DNA of 17,622 nt. Source: CAWVWF01 sp963933885 (lineage in GTDB: Bacteria > Bacteroidota > Bacteroidia > Flavobacteriales_C > GCA-002722245). The DNA lies in assembly GCA_963933885.1 (NCBI GenBank), contig CAWVWF010000055.1, positions 1-17,622 of the forward strand, written 5' to 3'. How positions within the stretch are numbered: position 1 is the stretch's first letter; every line of letters starts with the position of its first letter. The notes under the pieces are model-generated. The model saw nothing but the letters and a program-made list of their open reading frames with translations. It had not been told where the DNA came from and did not search any database. The position numbers and the translations under genes were made by a program. Below are positions 1-7,473 of this stretch, in pieces.

Positions 1-504
1 AATGTAGAACAAAATGGCGTATCAAATGATCTTTCATGGGAAACATTAAGTGAAGTAAATAATTCTCATTTTGAAATTCAAAGAAGTGTTGATGGATTTC
101 AATGGGAGGTAATTGATGAAGTTGAAGGCCAGGGAAATTCAGAAAGCACAACAGAATACGCTTATCAAGATCTAGATTATAATTGTACCACTTGTTATTA
201 TAGATTAAACCAAGTGGATTTTGATGGAACTTCTGAATATTCTGATGTTCAATCTGTTGAAACGAATAGGTCTTATTCCTTATCTGTATACCCAACAGTT
301 GCCACAAAACGAATTGATATAAAGAGTGATAAATACATCAACCAAATTGAAATGATTAATATTAGCGGACAATCGGTATTCAAGGCTAATAACCTAACTA
401 CAAATCACTATTATATTAATTTAAACAACTTGCCTGCAGGAAATTATTTCGTTAAAATTCAGTTGGAAAATTCAATGGAAATAAAAAAAGTGTTTGTTCG
501 ATAG
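1..504 (+). CDS. T9SS-sorted surface or secreted protein, 3' end only
   Basis: The frame is open from base 1 to the TAG at 502-504, so only the last 167 codons are visible and the start lies outside the window. Residues about 10-88 form the beta-rich module often placed before T9SS sorting tails in Bacteroidetes (WETLSEVNNSHFEIQRSVDG, then YYRLNQVDFDG). The same module, with about the same wording, occurs in the protein at 7735-9303. The last 75 residues resemble a type A sorting domain (SLSVYPT near its start, a LPAGNYFVKI strand near the end, and a basic KKVFVR terminus). This tail would direct the protein across the outer membrane through the PorSS/T9SS machinery and then be removed. The functional N-terminal part is not visible, so no activity can be named. 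Confidence 0.9.
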   Translation, partial: NVEQNGVSNDLSWETLSEVNNSHFEIQRSVDGFQWEVIDEVEGQGNSESTTEYAYQDLDYNCTTCYYRLNQVDFDGTSEYSDVQSVETNRSYSLSVYPTVATKRIDIKSDKYINQIEMINISGQSVFKANNLTTNHYYINLNNLPAGNYFVKIQLENSMEIKKVFVR

Positions 505-672
505 ATATGTTCTACTCCTGATCACAAAAAAAACCTTCCGAAAACAGCCAAATACAGAACAGAAAATCGAGATTAATCGCCTAGTAAAAAACACCCTTTT
601 TGACGAATTGTTACTTTCGAATGAATTATGGTTATTATTACAAGCCATCAGACAAACACAAGGCAAGGTAAA

Positions 673-1494
673 ATGAAAACTCCAATATTAATATTAATGA
701 TTCTTTTCTCTCTAAGTGTAAAAAGTCAATCAACGGATGATTTAATACGAGATGAGGAAATCACTGAGATAATATTGAATTTTAAAAAGAATGGGATTCG
801 AAAATTCAAAATAGGAATCCAAATTCAAGAAAATGAAGATAAACCTGAGAAATATACATACCGCTACTCCATTGATAACGACTCAATAATAACCTTTAAA
901 TCTAGAGATAGATTTAAATTTGATAAACAAAAATTTATCCTGAGAGATAAATACTTCGTATATCTATGGAATAAAGAATTACAAGATGCTATAGATAAAT
1001 GGGAGACTAAACATTTTTCTAAAAAACGAGATTCAGCAAACGTTATCTTTATTAACCACTTCGACATAGTTGAGAACGATACAATCTTAGTGTGGAAATA
1101 CAAAACAGTTATCGACTCTATTAGTAACAACAGTATCACCAATGGTTATAGTGTAAATCCCGACACACTTAAACGTCGAACAGAAAAAAACTATTTAAAA
1201 GATGGTACAATACAAGAACTATATTATACCCTTGATAGTGAAGGACTGTATCTATATTTAGATTTCAAAGAGAAATCTACCGTGGTTAAAACTGAAAACC
1301 AAGAAACATTTACGACTTACACAATAAGAAAACAAATAATAGCAAACTCATCCCCTCGGGAATATAGGAAAAGTAGCACCATCGAAACCAAAGTTATTTA
1401 CTACAATCAAAATGGATTAATTGAGAAAATTTCACTTGTTTCAAACTACGTCGAAAATCATAATATAGAAACAAGAATTTTCATCCCCAAATGA
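673..1494 (+). CDS. exported protein of unknown function
   Basis: The protein has 273 residues from the ATG at 673. The frame is open back to an ATG at 628, but the 673 start is preferred: it gives a clean signal peptide (MKTPILILMILFSLSVKSQS) and is preceded by a purine-rich stretch (AAGGTAAA) that could serve as a ribosome binding site. The mature part is hydrophilic and rich in Lys, Asn and Tyr, with alternating beta-strand-like segments and no motif I recognise. Its general style (short exported protein, YD-like strands, an EIxNFK motif near the N-terminus) resembles the protein at 9486-10445, but I could not establish homology. It lies 168 nt after the T9SS gene and 91 nt before the CotH-like gene, all on the same strand. 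Function unknown. Confidence 0.8.
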   Translation: MKTPILILMILFSLSVKSQSTDDLIRDEEITEIILNFKKNGIRKFKIGIQIQENEDKPEKYTYRYSIDNDSIITFKSRDRFKFDKQKFILRDKYFVYLWNKELQDAIDKWETKHFSKKRDSANVIFINHFDIVENDTILVWKYKTVIDSISNNSITNGYSVNPDTLKRRTEKNYLKDGTIQELYYTLDSEGLYLYLDFKEKSTVVKTENQETFTTYTIRKQIIANSSPREYRKSSTIETKVIYYNQNGLIEKISLVSNYVENHNIETRIFIPK

Positions 1495-1556
1495 TGATGT
1501 ACTCTTTACTTGAATAAGAATAGTTTCTAAGATCGGGGACTGACCAATTAATATTT

Positions 1557-1580
1557 ATTAATTTTAAATCTTAAATTAAT
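1557..1580 (+). promoter_or_regulatory. AT-rich inverted repeat directly before the CotH-like gene
   Basis: The arms ATTAATTT (1557-1564) and AAATTAAT (1573-1580) are perfect reverse complements separated by 8 nt, and the ATG follows 5 nt later. A TGACC box lies just upstream at about 1541-1545. It resembles the upstream box of the sigma-linked motif at 4627-4653 but lacks the T-run and the spacing. In AT-rich DNA such a repeat can arise by chance, so a control role is only possible. Confidence 0.25.
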
Positions 1581-1585
1581 AAGAT

Positions 1586-3178
1586 ATGAATTTGAGGATT
1601 AAAAGATTTTTACCCGCCTTTAAAATTTCACTTAAATTAATCTTTCTTGCAATAATTTTAGGGTCGATTTCCCTTAGTTTTCTCTATCATAATGATGCTA
1701 TTTATTCAAAAATACTTAATTACAATAAAGCCTATATTCAGCCAATTAATACATTGGGAGAAAAAACGGATGTAATTGGCGGAATAAAAAACATTCTAAA
1801 TCCCATTCCAGGTTCTAATTACGTTCATCTGGAAATTGAGGAAAAAAATTTCAATCTTATAAAATCTGGAATTGAGGAAAATCCAAGAAAAAAACCATGG
1901 TCTAAAGCCAAACTTCTTGTCGACAATCAATTAGTTGATGTTGAAATCTGCTTACATGGTTCAGATCATCCGCATTATGAAAACAATAAATTCTCTTATA
2001 AAATCAAAACGATAGGAAACCAAAAGCTTATTAATGGATGGCGAAAATTCACGTTAATAAAAGGAGAGGAAGGTGATCCATCCATTGCAGTAGTTAATTC
2101 ATTCGCGAAAAAACTGGGATTAATAAGCTCCTATGGGAAAATGGTAATGCTAACGATTAATGATTCCGATGCTGGACATTATTATTTAGTTGAAAAAATT
2201 GACCCTCAGTATATTGAAGAAAACTTCGGGTTAACAAATACATCAATTCTTCGAAACACTTCTAATTGGACTAGAAAAGAAGGTTTTGGTAGTCACATGA
2301 CTGAATTCGATTTATATGCTGGGCATATAAGAAAACAGAAAACAAATAGCTTTAAACCAGCACTAAAGCAATTCTCGAAAATTAGAAACTTAATAGATTC
2401 CAACAATGTGGATGGTTTAAAAAAACTGTTTAATATTAAGTATATTGGAAAATATATTGCTTTAGCAACCATATTTAATGATAATCACTTTTTCACTGGA
2501 GATAATTTAAAGCTGGTTTATGACAGTAAATCTGAAAAGTTTTATCCTATTTACAGAGCTGAAAAATACGGTAGAAGAATAAAAACAACAGGTATATACC
2601 ATAACATAACAGGTAATTTTGATAAGTTCTTATTTGACGGAATTAATGAAGAACATAGTCAATCTTTAACCAATAAAATATTTAAACTATTACTTTCTGA
2701 TTCCTCAGTTTATGTTGAAAGGAACAAGAATTTAGCGAAATTTGTTTTGCAAATAGATAGCATTAAAGGAGAGATAAAACATTTTTTCAAGATTAATAAC
2801 AATGTCCTTTCGCACTCAACAACTTCTAGAAGGTCTTATCAAATTTTGCAGAAGTCCCAACTAAAGATTGTATCAAAATTAATTAATCATGCTCAAGCAT
2901 ACTTAAAATATGTACATATATATGGTACTTATGATGATGAAAGCAATGTTGTTTCCTTTAAACCAGATTGCTTTTCAAACATCAAAGTATACTATAATAA
3001 CGTTCCTGTATTTAAACAGCCATTAAAAGGTATTTCAGTTCAAGCTGACATAAGTTTGAAATATAGCACCTACCAATTTCTATATGAAGAGGCTTTTAAT
3101 CCCAAAAAACTGGTTATTGTTAATATGTCAAACAATGATACTGTTTCTAAGAAGTTTATAAATCTTATTCCAATTTAG
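1586..3178 (+). CDS. CotH-kinase-family-like membrane-anchored protein
   Basis: The protein has 530 residues, with one hydrophobic segment at about 15-34 that is a signal anchor or uncleaved signal. The order of segments follows the CotH family (spore coat CotH and its many bacterial relatives, atypical protein kinases). It has an N-terminal strand HLEIEEKNFNLI (81-92), an insertion and strand ending in VEICLHGS (119-126), KFTLIKGEEGDPS (154-166), and a GHYYLVEKIDPQYI block (197-210). A NDNHFFTGDNLKLVYD segment (298-313) then matches the ATP/metal region. Where the family normally has a Pro-Trp-Asp-like motif just after, this protein reads YPIYRAE (320-326), so one metal-binding acid may be altered. 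The C-terminal 100 residues look beta-rich. Bacteroidetes CotH proteins are usually exported. The target is unknown. Confidence 0.72.
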   Translation: MNLRIKRFLPAFKISLKLIFLAIILGSISLSFLYHNDAIYSKILNYNKAYIQPINTLGEKTDVIGGIKNILNPIPGSNYVHLEIEEKNFNLIKSGIEENPRKKPWSKAKLLVDNQLVDVEICLHGSDHPHYENNKFSYKIKTIGNQKLINGWRKFTLIKGEEGDPSIAVVNSFAKKLGLISSYGKMVMLTINDSDAGHYYLVEKIDPQYIEENFGLTNTSILRNTSNWTRKEGFGSHMTEFDLYAGHIRKQKTNSFKPALKQFSKIRNLIDSNNVDGLKKLFNIKYIGKYIALATIFNDNHFFTGDNLKLVYDSKSEKFYPIYRAEKYGRRIKTTGIYHNITGNFDKFLFDGINEEHSQSLTNKIFKLLLSDSSVYVERNKNLAKFVLQIDSIKGEIKHFFKINNNVLSHSTTSRRSYQILQKSQLKIVSKLINHAQAYLKYVHIYGTYDDESNVVSFKPDCFSNIKVYYNNVPVFKQPLKGISVQADISLKYSTYQFLYEEAFNPKKLVIVNMSNNDTVSKKFINLIPI

Positions 3179-3249
3179 AGTTTTCTGGAGATTACTTAAA
3201 CAGTAGTGATTAACAAATACCAGATGATGCATCCATTATAATTAAATTT

Positions 3250-4056
3250 TTATCGGTAATATTTATTGAGTGACTCATCGTCTTCTATCCGCTTCAAATC
3301 AATAGTTCCCGGAGCACATTTCCCTTTCCAATCTCCGGTGAGTCGCCCGCCATTTTTAATTAATTTACACGTTTTCATACACCATTCATTCGAAATACTA
3401 CTTTCCTCAATGATCGTATGTTCTTTGAACTTGAGTATATTATGTTCGAAAAGCCCTTTGGATTTCATAACAGCATATTCCTTTCCGACGGTTATTTTTG
3501 AAATAATAGTGTAATGGGTCGCATCTAGTTTAATGAGTTTAAGACTGAAATTAAAGGATGTTGTATTTTGCATAATCGTTCCTTTCCATAAACCTGCTTT
3601 TCGAGTTTTTGAATTACTTGATGATTTTACATTGTAAGGATTTCGTTCAGTTTGTGTTGGAAAAACCGCAACGCTTGGATTTAGTTTTGTGGAATCATCT
3701 TTTAGGACATTCAACTTATCCTTTTCATTTGAAAAACTAACATCTGTTTGATTAGATTTCAACTTGCTTGTTTCATTAGGTTTGTCATACAAAAAATACG
3801 TTGTTGCAAATATTACAGAACAGCCAATAATTATTCCTATAAGGGAGAGCGTTTTGAGAAGCTTAAATTTTGATAGCGCCTTTTGTGACTGAGTAATAAA
3901 AACTTCTTTTTCAATCGCACTACGAATCAATTTTTGACTTTCAATTTGACTATCCAAATCTTCTATATCACTAAACGATTCCATTAATACCTCTTTAGAG
4001 ATTTCACCATCTAAGAATTCATCGATCTGAGCTAATATTTCTAGTTCTCTTCTCAT
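3250..4056 (-). CDS. anti-sigma-like single-pass membrane protein
   Basis: The protein has 268 residues. The N-terminal 60 residues are acidic and helical (IDEFLDGEIS, then IEDLDSQIES), as in cytoplasmic sigma-binding domains of Bacteroidetes anti-sigma factors. A single transmembrane helix spans about 68-90. A low-complexity linker leads to a C-terminal beta-rich domain (about 155-258) that starts at GLWKGTI and ends with GDWKGKCAPGTIDLKR, with Cys at 226, 230 and 247. This would lie in the periplasm and could sense a signal. The start codon overlaps the stop of the sigma gene in an ATGA (4053-4056), which implies translational coupling. The assignment rests on this context plus topology. 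I see no classic HxxxCxxC zinc anti-sigma motif, so a different fold or mechanism is possible. Confidence 0.7.
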   Translation of the reverse strand: MRRELEILAQIDEFLDGEISKEVLMESFSDIEDLDSQIESQKLIRSAIEKEVFITQSQKALSKFKLLKTLSLIGIIIGCSVIFATTYFLYDKPNETSKLKSNQTDVSFSNEKDKLNVLKDDSTKLNPSVAVFPTQTERNPYNVKSSSNSKTRKAGLWKGTIMQNTTSFNFSLKLIKLDATHYTIISKITVGKEYAVMKSKGLFEHNILKFKEHTIIEESSISNEWCMKTCKLIKNGGRLTGDWKGKCAPGTIDLKRIEDDESLNKYYR

Positions 4057-4613
4057 AGCGAGTCCTTAATAGTGATGAGTTGGTAGTTCTTCTTTGCAGC
4101 TTCCAAACATCGATATTTTTGAGTTTTAGCTACTTTGTCGGACATGAATCCAAACTCTATAGCGATTTGCTTCATTCTCTTACCCTCAACATAAAATGCG
4201 ATGAGTAATTTCTTACAACTTTCCTCCAATTGTTTAAATGAGTTTTGTGCCATTTCAAGCTTTTGATCTTCTTGAATTGCAACTTCTATATTTTCCTTTT
4301 CATTTGAATCTAGTGAAATTTCAGGATCAAAATCGTGCTTCAATACTTTGCCCTTTTCCCGATTAAGCGTGATATACTTGTTTTTACAGATCCCAAAAAG
4401 GTAAGTATTAACAGAGGATGTTAACTTGAACTCTGGATCCTTTAACTTATTTATTAATATATAAAGCGCTTCATGATATACATCTTCTACCTCTTGTTTA
4501 GAAGCTCCAAAACCTAACAAATAAGACTTTATTTTTGGGTAGTATTTATACAGAAGTTTAAAAGCTTTCTCATTGTTATTCTTGAGTTCTTCTATTAATT
4601 GAGTTTCCTTCAT
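4053..4613 (-). CDS. ECF-type RNA polymerase sigma factor
   Basis: The protein has 186 residues and the two-domain plan of extracytoplasmic-function sigma-70 factors. Region 2 spans about 8-85 (AFKLLYKYYPKIKSYLL, EDVYHEALYILI, then a TYLFGICKNKYI helix). Region 4 spans about 125-175 and carries a helix-turn-helix (GKRMKQIAIEFGFMSDKVAK). It would direct RNA polymerase to a small set of promoters. The following gene overlaps by 4 nt and encodes an anti-sigma-like membrane protein, the usual partner. A promoter-like motif 14 nt upstream of its ATG is shared with the genes starting at 6434 and 7410, which suggests autoregulation and a local regulon. The subgroup cannot be fixed by eye. Confidence 0.93.
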   Translation of the reverse strand: MKETQLIEELKNNNEKAFKLLYKYYPKIKSYLLGFGASKQEVEDVYHEALYILINKLKDPEFKLTSSVNTYLFGICKNKYITLNREKGKVLKHDFDPEISLDSNEKENIEVAIQEDQKLEMAQNSFKQLEESCKKLLIAFYVEGKRMKQIAIEFGFMSDKVAKTQKYRCLEAAKKNYQLITIKDSL

Positions 4614-4626
4614 GTAATGATCTTAC

Positions 4627-4653
4627 TACTTAATGCAAAGTAATAAAAAGGTC
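4627..4653 (-). promoter_or_regulatory. putative ECF-sigma promoter, site 1 (sigma operon)
   Basis: Reading the minus strand there is GTGACC (ACC at 4652-4650), then 17 nt that begin TTTTTATTAC, then TAAGTA (4632-4627). The ATG follows 13 nt later. The same ACC, 17-nt spacer starting with five T, and TA-rich hexamer occur before the hydrolase homologue and before YceI. The 16-mer TGACCTTTTTATTACT (4654-4639) is identical to bases 7501-7486. The role as a promoter is inferred from recurrence, spacing and position. Confidence 0.6.
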
Positions 4654-4691
4654 ACAGAGAAAGATGTTTTTCTGTATTAACATTTATATTT

Positions 4692-4736
4692 CATAAACAA
4701 CAAAGGCCTTAAATTTCAATGCCTTTGTTGTTTATG
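4692..4736 (-). terminator. long perfect hairpin between the hydrolase homologue and the sigma gene
   Basis: The 16-nt arms 4692-4707 and 4721-4736 are perfect reverse complements around a 13-nt loop. The hairpin lies 10 nt beyond the stop of the minus-strand gene at 4746 and upstream of the sigma gene's promoter motif, so it most likely ends the hydrolase transcript. On the minus strand the tail after the stem is AT-rich but not a clean T-run. On the plus strand the stem is followed by TTTAATTATTTTTT. Confidence 0.7.
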
Positions 4737-4745
4737 GAAGTTTAA

Positions 4746-6434
4746 TTATTTTTTAACAAAATAGACATTCCGTGCTCGTAGGTTCGATATTTTAAATCCT
4801 GTTATTTTCTTACTAACATCCCTAACAAACTCGAGTTGATTTAGAAACCAAACCTCTCCTTTGAAATTATTTAGACCTGTTTGCTGGAAAGTGAAAGGTG
4901 AAAGTCTGTAGTGTTTAAGAGTTAATTTACCATCAATAACTTTTAAATTATAAGTCGTAGATAGTTCTTCACTATAAAACTCTCCAGTGTAATCGTTCAA
5001 GTTAGTTTTTGATACGTCTTCTTTATCAACTCTTTTCCAAACGGAAACATGTCCGTTTTCATACTTAGTTAAAACTTGAGCTTGGTCATTCTGTGAGACA
5101 GTAAATCCAAACTTAACCGGTTTGTTTTCGAGAATTTCATACTTGTTCCCAACGTTATTTCCAATATGAAAGTGACAATCAATAAAGTCCATACTAACAT
5201 TTAAATCAGTGTCTTTTTGATAAACATTTATTTCCCAACCCAACTTACCTGATTCATGTCTATAAAGACCGCAAACTTGATTTCTAGTAAATTCTTCATC
5301 ACCACTCTTTTCAATAATTTTAATATCATTAGGCTCCATTAATGGAGTTGGCAAAAGCTTATCTGCTAAGTAAATCTCAGTTACTTCTTGAATGAGCTTA
5401 TAACTGTTGGCTTCTCCTGAATTACTGAGAAAAATTATTGAAAAATTTTCACTTGGAAATCGAGAGATTTGAGATCGGTAACCACCCTTTGATCCTCTGC
5501 TTAAAAACTCAGGAAGTCCTTTGTATCCGCCTACATCCTGACCAAATCCAACACTAAGGGTATCACCTCCATTAAGTACAAAACGGGTATTCATTTTATT
5601 TATGATTGTTGCATCTCCTATCTTTAAATTAGAAAAATTAAGCGTCCACGAAATCAAATCGTCTAGAGAAGAGAAGATATTGGATTCACCATCACTTTGA
5701 TCATTTGAACTGCGCTTGTTATAACCATCGGAATTTAAAAAATAAGAATAAGTACGGTTCTTTATCACCTTTAGATAATTACTATATACAAAAGAATTGT
5801 TCATCTTTAAAGGTTGGAAAATGTGCTTGTTGCAAAACTGAGAGAAAGACATTTTAGATACGCTTTCCACAACCTCAGCCAAAAGAATATAGCCCGTACC
5901 ACAGTAATTATATTCTTCACCTGGATCGAAGTTTAATTTCTTTTGTTTACTCAGTAATCGTAATGCATCTCTTGTTGTTACCGCATCTACTGAACCCCTT
6001 CCTTGCATTGCCGCTATACTTCCATTATCCCTTAATCCACTGGTATGACTTGCCAAATGTTTAAGTGCGATTGTTTTTCCAAAATCAGGTACTTCCGGAA
6101 TGTATTTTCGAATATCATCTTCCAAGCTTAATTTACCTTGTTGCTCTAGTAAAAGAATTGCAAATGCAGTAAATTGTTGTGTTATTAAGGTTGTGTTGAA
6201 TTTAGAGGTATCCGTTATTGGCGTATCATACTCAAGATTGGCCAGTCCTGCACATTTTTTATAAACCACTTCTCCATCTTTTAAAACAGCAATGGCAATT
6301 CCTGGTGCATCTGTTTTATCCCATTCTTTTAAAAGTTCATCCATTTGATGCGCTTCATTCCCCATTAACTTTTGTCCTATTGTTTGAGTGCAAATGCATA
6401 GTGTAATTCCAATAATTAAAAAAGGTAGTTTCAT
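4746..6434 (-). CDS. exported serine-hydrolase (class C beta-lactamase fold) homologue, apparently inactive
   Basis: The protein has 562 residues from the ATG at 6434. The frame stays open to a GTG at 6548, but the 6434 start gives a proper signal peptide (MKLPFLIIGITLCIC) and the promoter-like motif at 6488-6514 lies inside the longer version. The fold is that of the beta-lactamase/AmpC-like family: APGIAIAVLKDGEVVY (43-58), LASHTSGL (127-134), FDPGEEYNYCGTGY (169-182) and a C-terminal beta-barrel domain (about 440-562) typical of Bacteroidetes members. The catalytic motifs are altered. Where active members have S-x-x-K this protein has LITQ (83-86), Y-S-N is YCG (177-179), and the His-x-Gly motif reads SRGSKGG (312-318). 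It is therefore probably a non-catalytic binding or sensing protein. The reading frame is intact. Confidence 0.88.
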   Translation of the reverse strand: MKLPFLIIGITLCICTQTIGQKLMGNEAHQMDELLKEWDKTDAPGIAIAVLKDGEVVYKKCAGLANLEYDTPITDTSKFNTTLITQQFTAFAILLLEQQGKLSLEDDIRKYIPEVPDFGKTIALKHLASHTSGLRDNGSIAAMQGRGSVDAVTTRDALRLLSKQKKLNFDPGEEYNYCGTGYILLAEVVESVSKMSFSQFCNKHIFQPLKMNNSFVYSNYLKVIKNRTYSYFLNSDGYNKRSSNDQSDGESNIFSSLDDLISWTLNFSNLKIGDATIINKMNTRFVLNGGDTLSVGFGQDVGGYKGLPEFLSRGSKGGYRSQISRFPSENFSIIFLSNSGEANSYKLIQEVTEIYLADKLLPTPLMEPNDIKIIEKSGDEEFTRNQVCGLYRHESGKLGWEINVYQKDTDLNVSMDFIDCHFHIGNNVGNKYEILENKPVKFGFTVSQNDQAQVLTKYENGHVSVWKRVDKEDVSKTNLNDYTGEFYSEELSTTYNLKVIDGKLTLKHYRLSPFTFQQTGLNNFKGEVWFLNQLEFVRDVSKKITGFKISNLRARNVYFVKK

Positions 6435-6487
6435 GTGTAGCTGATTTTTTAGGTTAGTTCTAAATGAAAATAATTTGTGATGTTTAC

Positions 6488-6514
6488 TCTTTAATGCAAA
6501 AACCAAAAAAGGTA
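6488..6514 (-). promoter_or_regulatory. putative ECF-sigma promoter, site 3 (hydrolase homologue)
   Basis: The minus strand reads TTTACC (ACC at 6513-6511), 17 nt starting with six T and ending TTTTTGCAT, then TAAAGA (6493-6488). The spacer length equals that of sites 1 and 2, and TTTGCATTAA is shared with site 1 at the same offset. It lies 53 nt upstream of the ATG at 6434. Confidence 0.5.
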
Positions 6515-6658
6515 AACTGAGATTAATGATTTCGAAATAAAAAACCACCTAAATAACTGCTTGCGTTGTGATTAAAACAATTAGTGTTGCAAATTTTATT
6601 TTAGGGTTACCTATTTACATTACAGAAATTCTATATACTACTTTTATCGTGGGCATCA

Positions 6659-6700
6659 GAAGATACCAAACTCAAGGCAGACTATGTCTTTCAGGACATG
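6659..6700 (+). repeat. dispersed hairpin repeat, copy A
   Basis: The copy starts with GAAGATAC (6659-6666) and leads into a small hairpin with arms ATGTC (6684-6688) and GACAT (6695-6699), followed by the end of the shared word AGGACATGCATG (6693-6704). The same order (GAAGATAC, about 20 nt, ATGT hairpin, GGACATGCATG) is found at 10471-10520. A related GAAGATTATC version lies on the minus strand at 9405-9474. Confidence 0.5.
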
Positions 6701-6742
6701 CATGCGAGGAAGTGTTTAATAGAATGAATTTAGCGCGTAGTA

Positions 6743-6790
6743 CTTTCTGATTTTTAATCTGAAAGATAAACTGTCCGATTTGTAATCGGA
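6743..6790 (+). repeat. two adjacent hairpins with 7-nt TTNNNAA loops
   Basis: The first hairpin has arms CTTTCTGA (6743-6750) and TCTGAAAG (6758-6765), with a single T-T mismatch and loop TTTTTAA. The second has arms TCCGA (6774-6778) and TCGGA (6786-6790), with loop TTTGTAA. Both look like tRNA anticodon arms, but there is no acceptor stem, D arm or T arm around them. Short hairpins of this kind are known to accompany REP/RAYT-type elements, and that is the reading I prefer. Confidence 0.5.
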
Positions 6791-6885
6791 ATTTGTAGCA
6801 AAAGTCGGTTGATACAGATTATAACCTAATGAAACGAACATATGATTCCCACTAATAAATACAATGTGACTTAAATGGGGTAACC

Positions 6886-7410
6886 CTATTTTATCTTTTC
6901 TACACAAGTAATAGTAACATCAACTTCTTTACTTATCATGTTACCACCTTCCTTTCCAATGCCAAATGCGTAGCGCAATAATTCGAAGTTAGATACAAAA
7001 GTATTGTTAACGTAAGTAAATGGAATTGTAATTTCTAAAGTAACGCCGTGTAAAGTTAAATTTCCCGTTGTTTCATATCCATCTTTTGTTTTTGAAATGG
7101 AAAAGGACTTGAAACAAATCGTTGGGAATTTCTCAACATTTAAGTACTCCTTCTTATTTCTTAAATGTCTATCTCTTAAATTATTGTCTGTTTTAACTGT
7201 GCTTGCATCAATACAAACATCAAAACTAGAATTGGTTAAATCAGTTGCCATAAAATTAATTTCTCCAGACATTCCCGTAAATGTACCCGAAACAGTCTTC
7301 CTTTTATGTTTTTTCACTTTAAACTCAACTTTCGATTCTGTTGAATCAATTAATTGTGCTTTTAATACGACACAATTAAAAAAAACAAGTAATAAAAAAT
7401 ATTTATTCAT
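6886..7410 (-). CDS. YceI-family exported lipid-binding-like protein
   Basis: The protein has 174 residues, with a signal peptide at about 1-18 (MNKYFLLLVFFNCVVLKA). The mature part follows the YceI domain from end to end. There is a first strand (DSTESKVEFKVKK), VSGTFTGMSGEINF (40-53), an acidic strand with SSFDVCIDASTVKTDN, the RDRHLRNKKEYLNVEKFPTI block (79-98), GNLTLHGVTLEITIPF and finally GKEGGNMISKEVDVTI. YceI proteins form an extended lipocalin-like barrel that binds isoprenoid or amphiphilic lipids in the periplasm, and several are induced by stress. The TAG stop is the first three bases of the right inverted repeat of the 6602-6888 element. A copy of the sigma-linked motif lies 63 nt upstream. 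Confidence 0.95.
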   Translation of the reverse strand: MNKYFLLLVFFNCVVLKAQLIDSTESKVEFKVKKHKRKTVSGTFTGMSGEINFMATDLTNSSFDVCIDASTVKTDNNLRDRHLRNKKEYLNVEKFPTICFKSFSISKTKDGYETTGNLTLHGVTLEITIPFTYVNNTFVSNFELLRYAFGIGKEGGNMISKEVDVTITCVEKIK

Positions 7411-7473
7411 GGTTTTTAATTAGAAAATATTGGTTGATTATTACCAAAAAAAATAAACAAATCACTCTCCACA

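Larger units (their letters stand above)
6602..6888. mobile_element. MITE-like non-coding element with terminal inverted repeats
   Basis: TAGGGTTACC at 6602-6611 is the exact reverse complement of GGTAACCCTA at 6879-6888. The similarity continues inward with one gap (about 9 of the next 13 positions), giving imperfect inverted ends of about 23 bp around 287 bp. TTTTAT occurs just outside both ends (6594-6599 and 6889-6894), a possible but imperfect target duplication. No coding frame in it looks real. It contains three hairpins (6684-6790). The right-hand repeat includes the stop codon of the YceI gene. A partial, degraded relative of an insertion sequence is the alternative. Confidence 0.5.

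Noticed and set aside
494..676. 60-codon open frame covering the gap between the first two genes
   Set aside because: It overlaps the end of the T9SS gene and the start of the next gene, has no start signal, and its composition looks like read-through of non-coding DNA.
6435..6548. Upstream extension of the hydrolase homologue to the GTG at 6548
   Set aside because: The extra 38 residues displace the signal peptide from the N-terminus and contain the shared promoter-like motif.
6568..6750. 60-codon plus-strand frame inside the MITE-like element
   Set aside because: It runs through the inverted repeat and a hairpin, has no recognisable domain, and fits chance coding in a structured repeat.
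6743..6790. tRNA genes for Lys and Thr
   Set aside because: Only the anticodon-arm-like hairpins exist. No acceptor stem, D arm, T arm or GGTTCGA-like sequence flanks them.
7097..7423. 108-codon plus-strand frame opposite the YceI gene
   Set aside because: It lies antisense to a confidently recognised YceI gene and shows no domain of its own.
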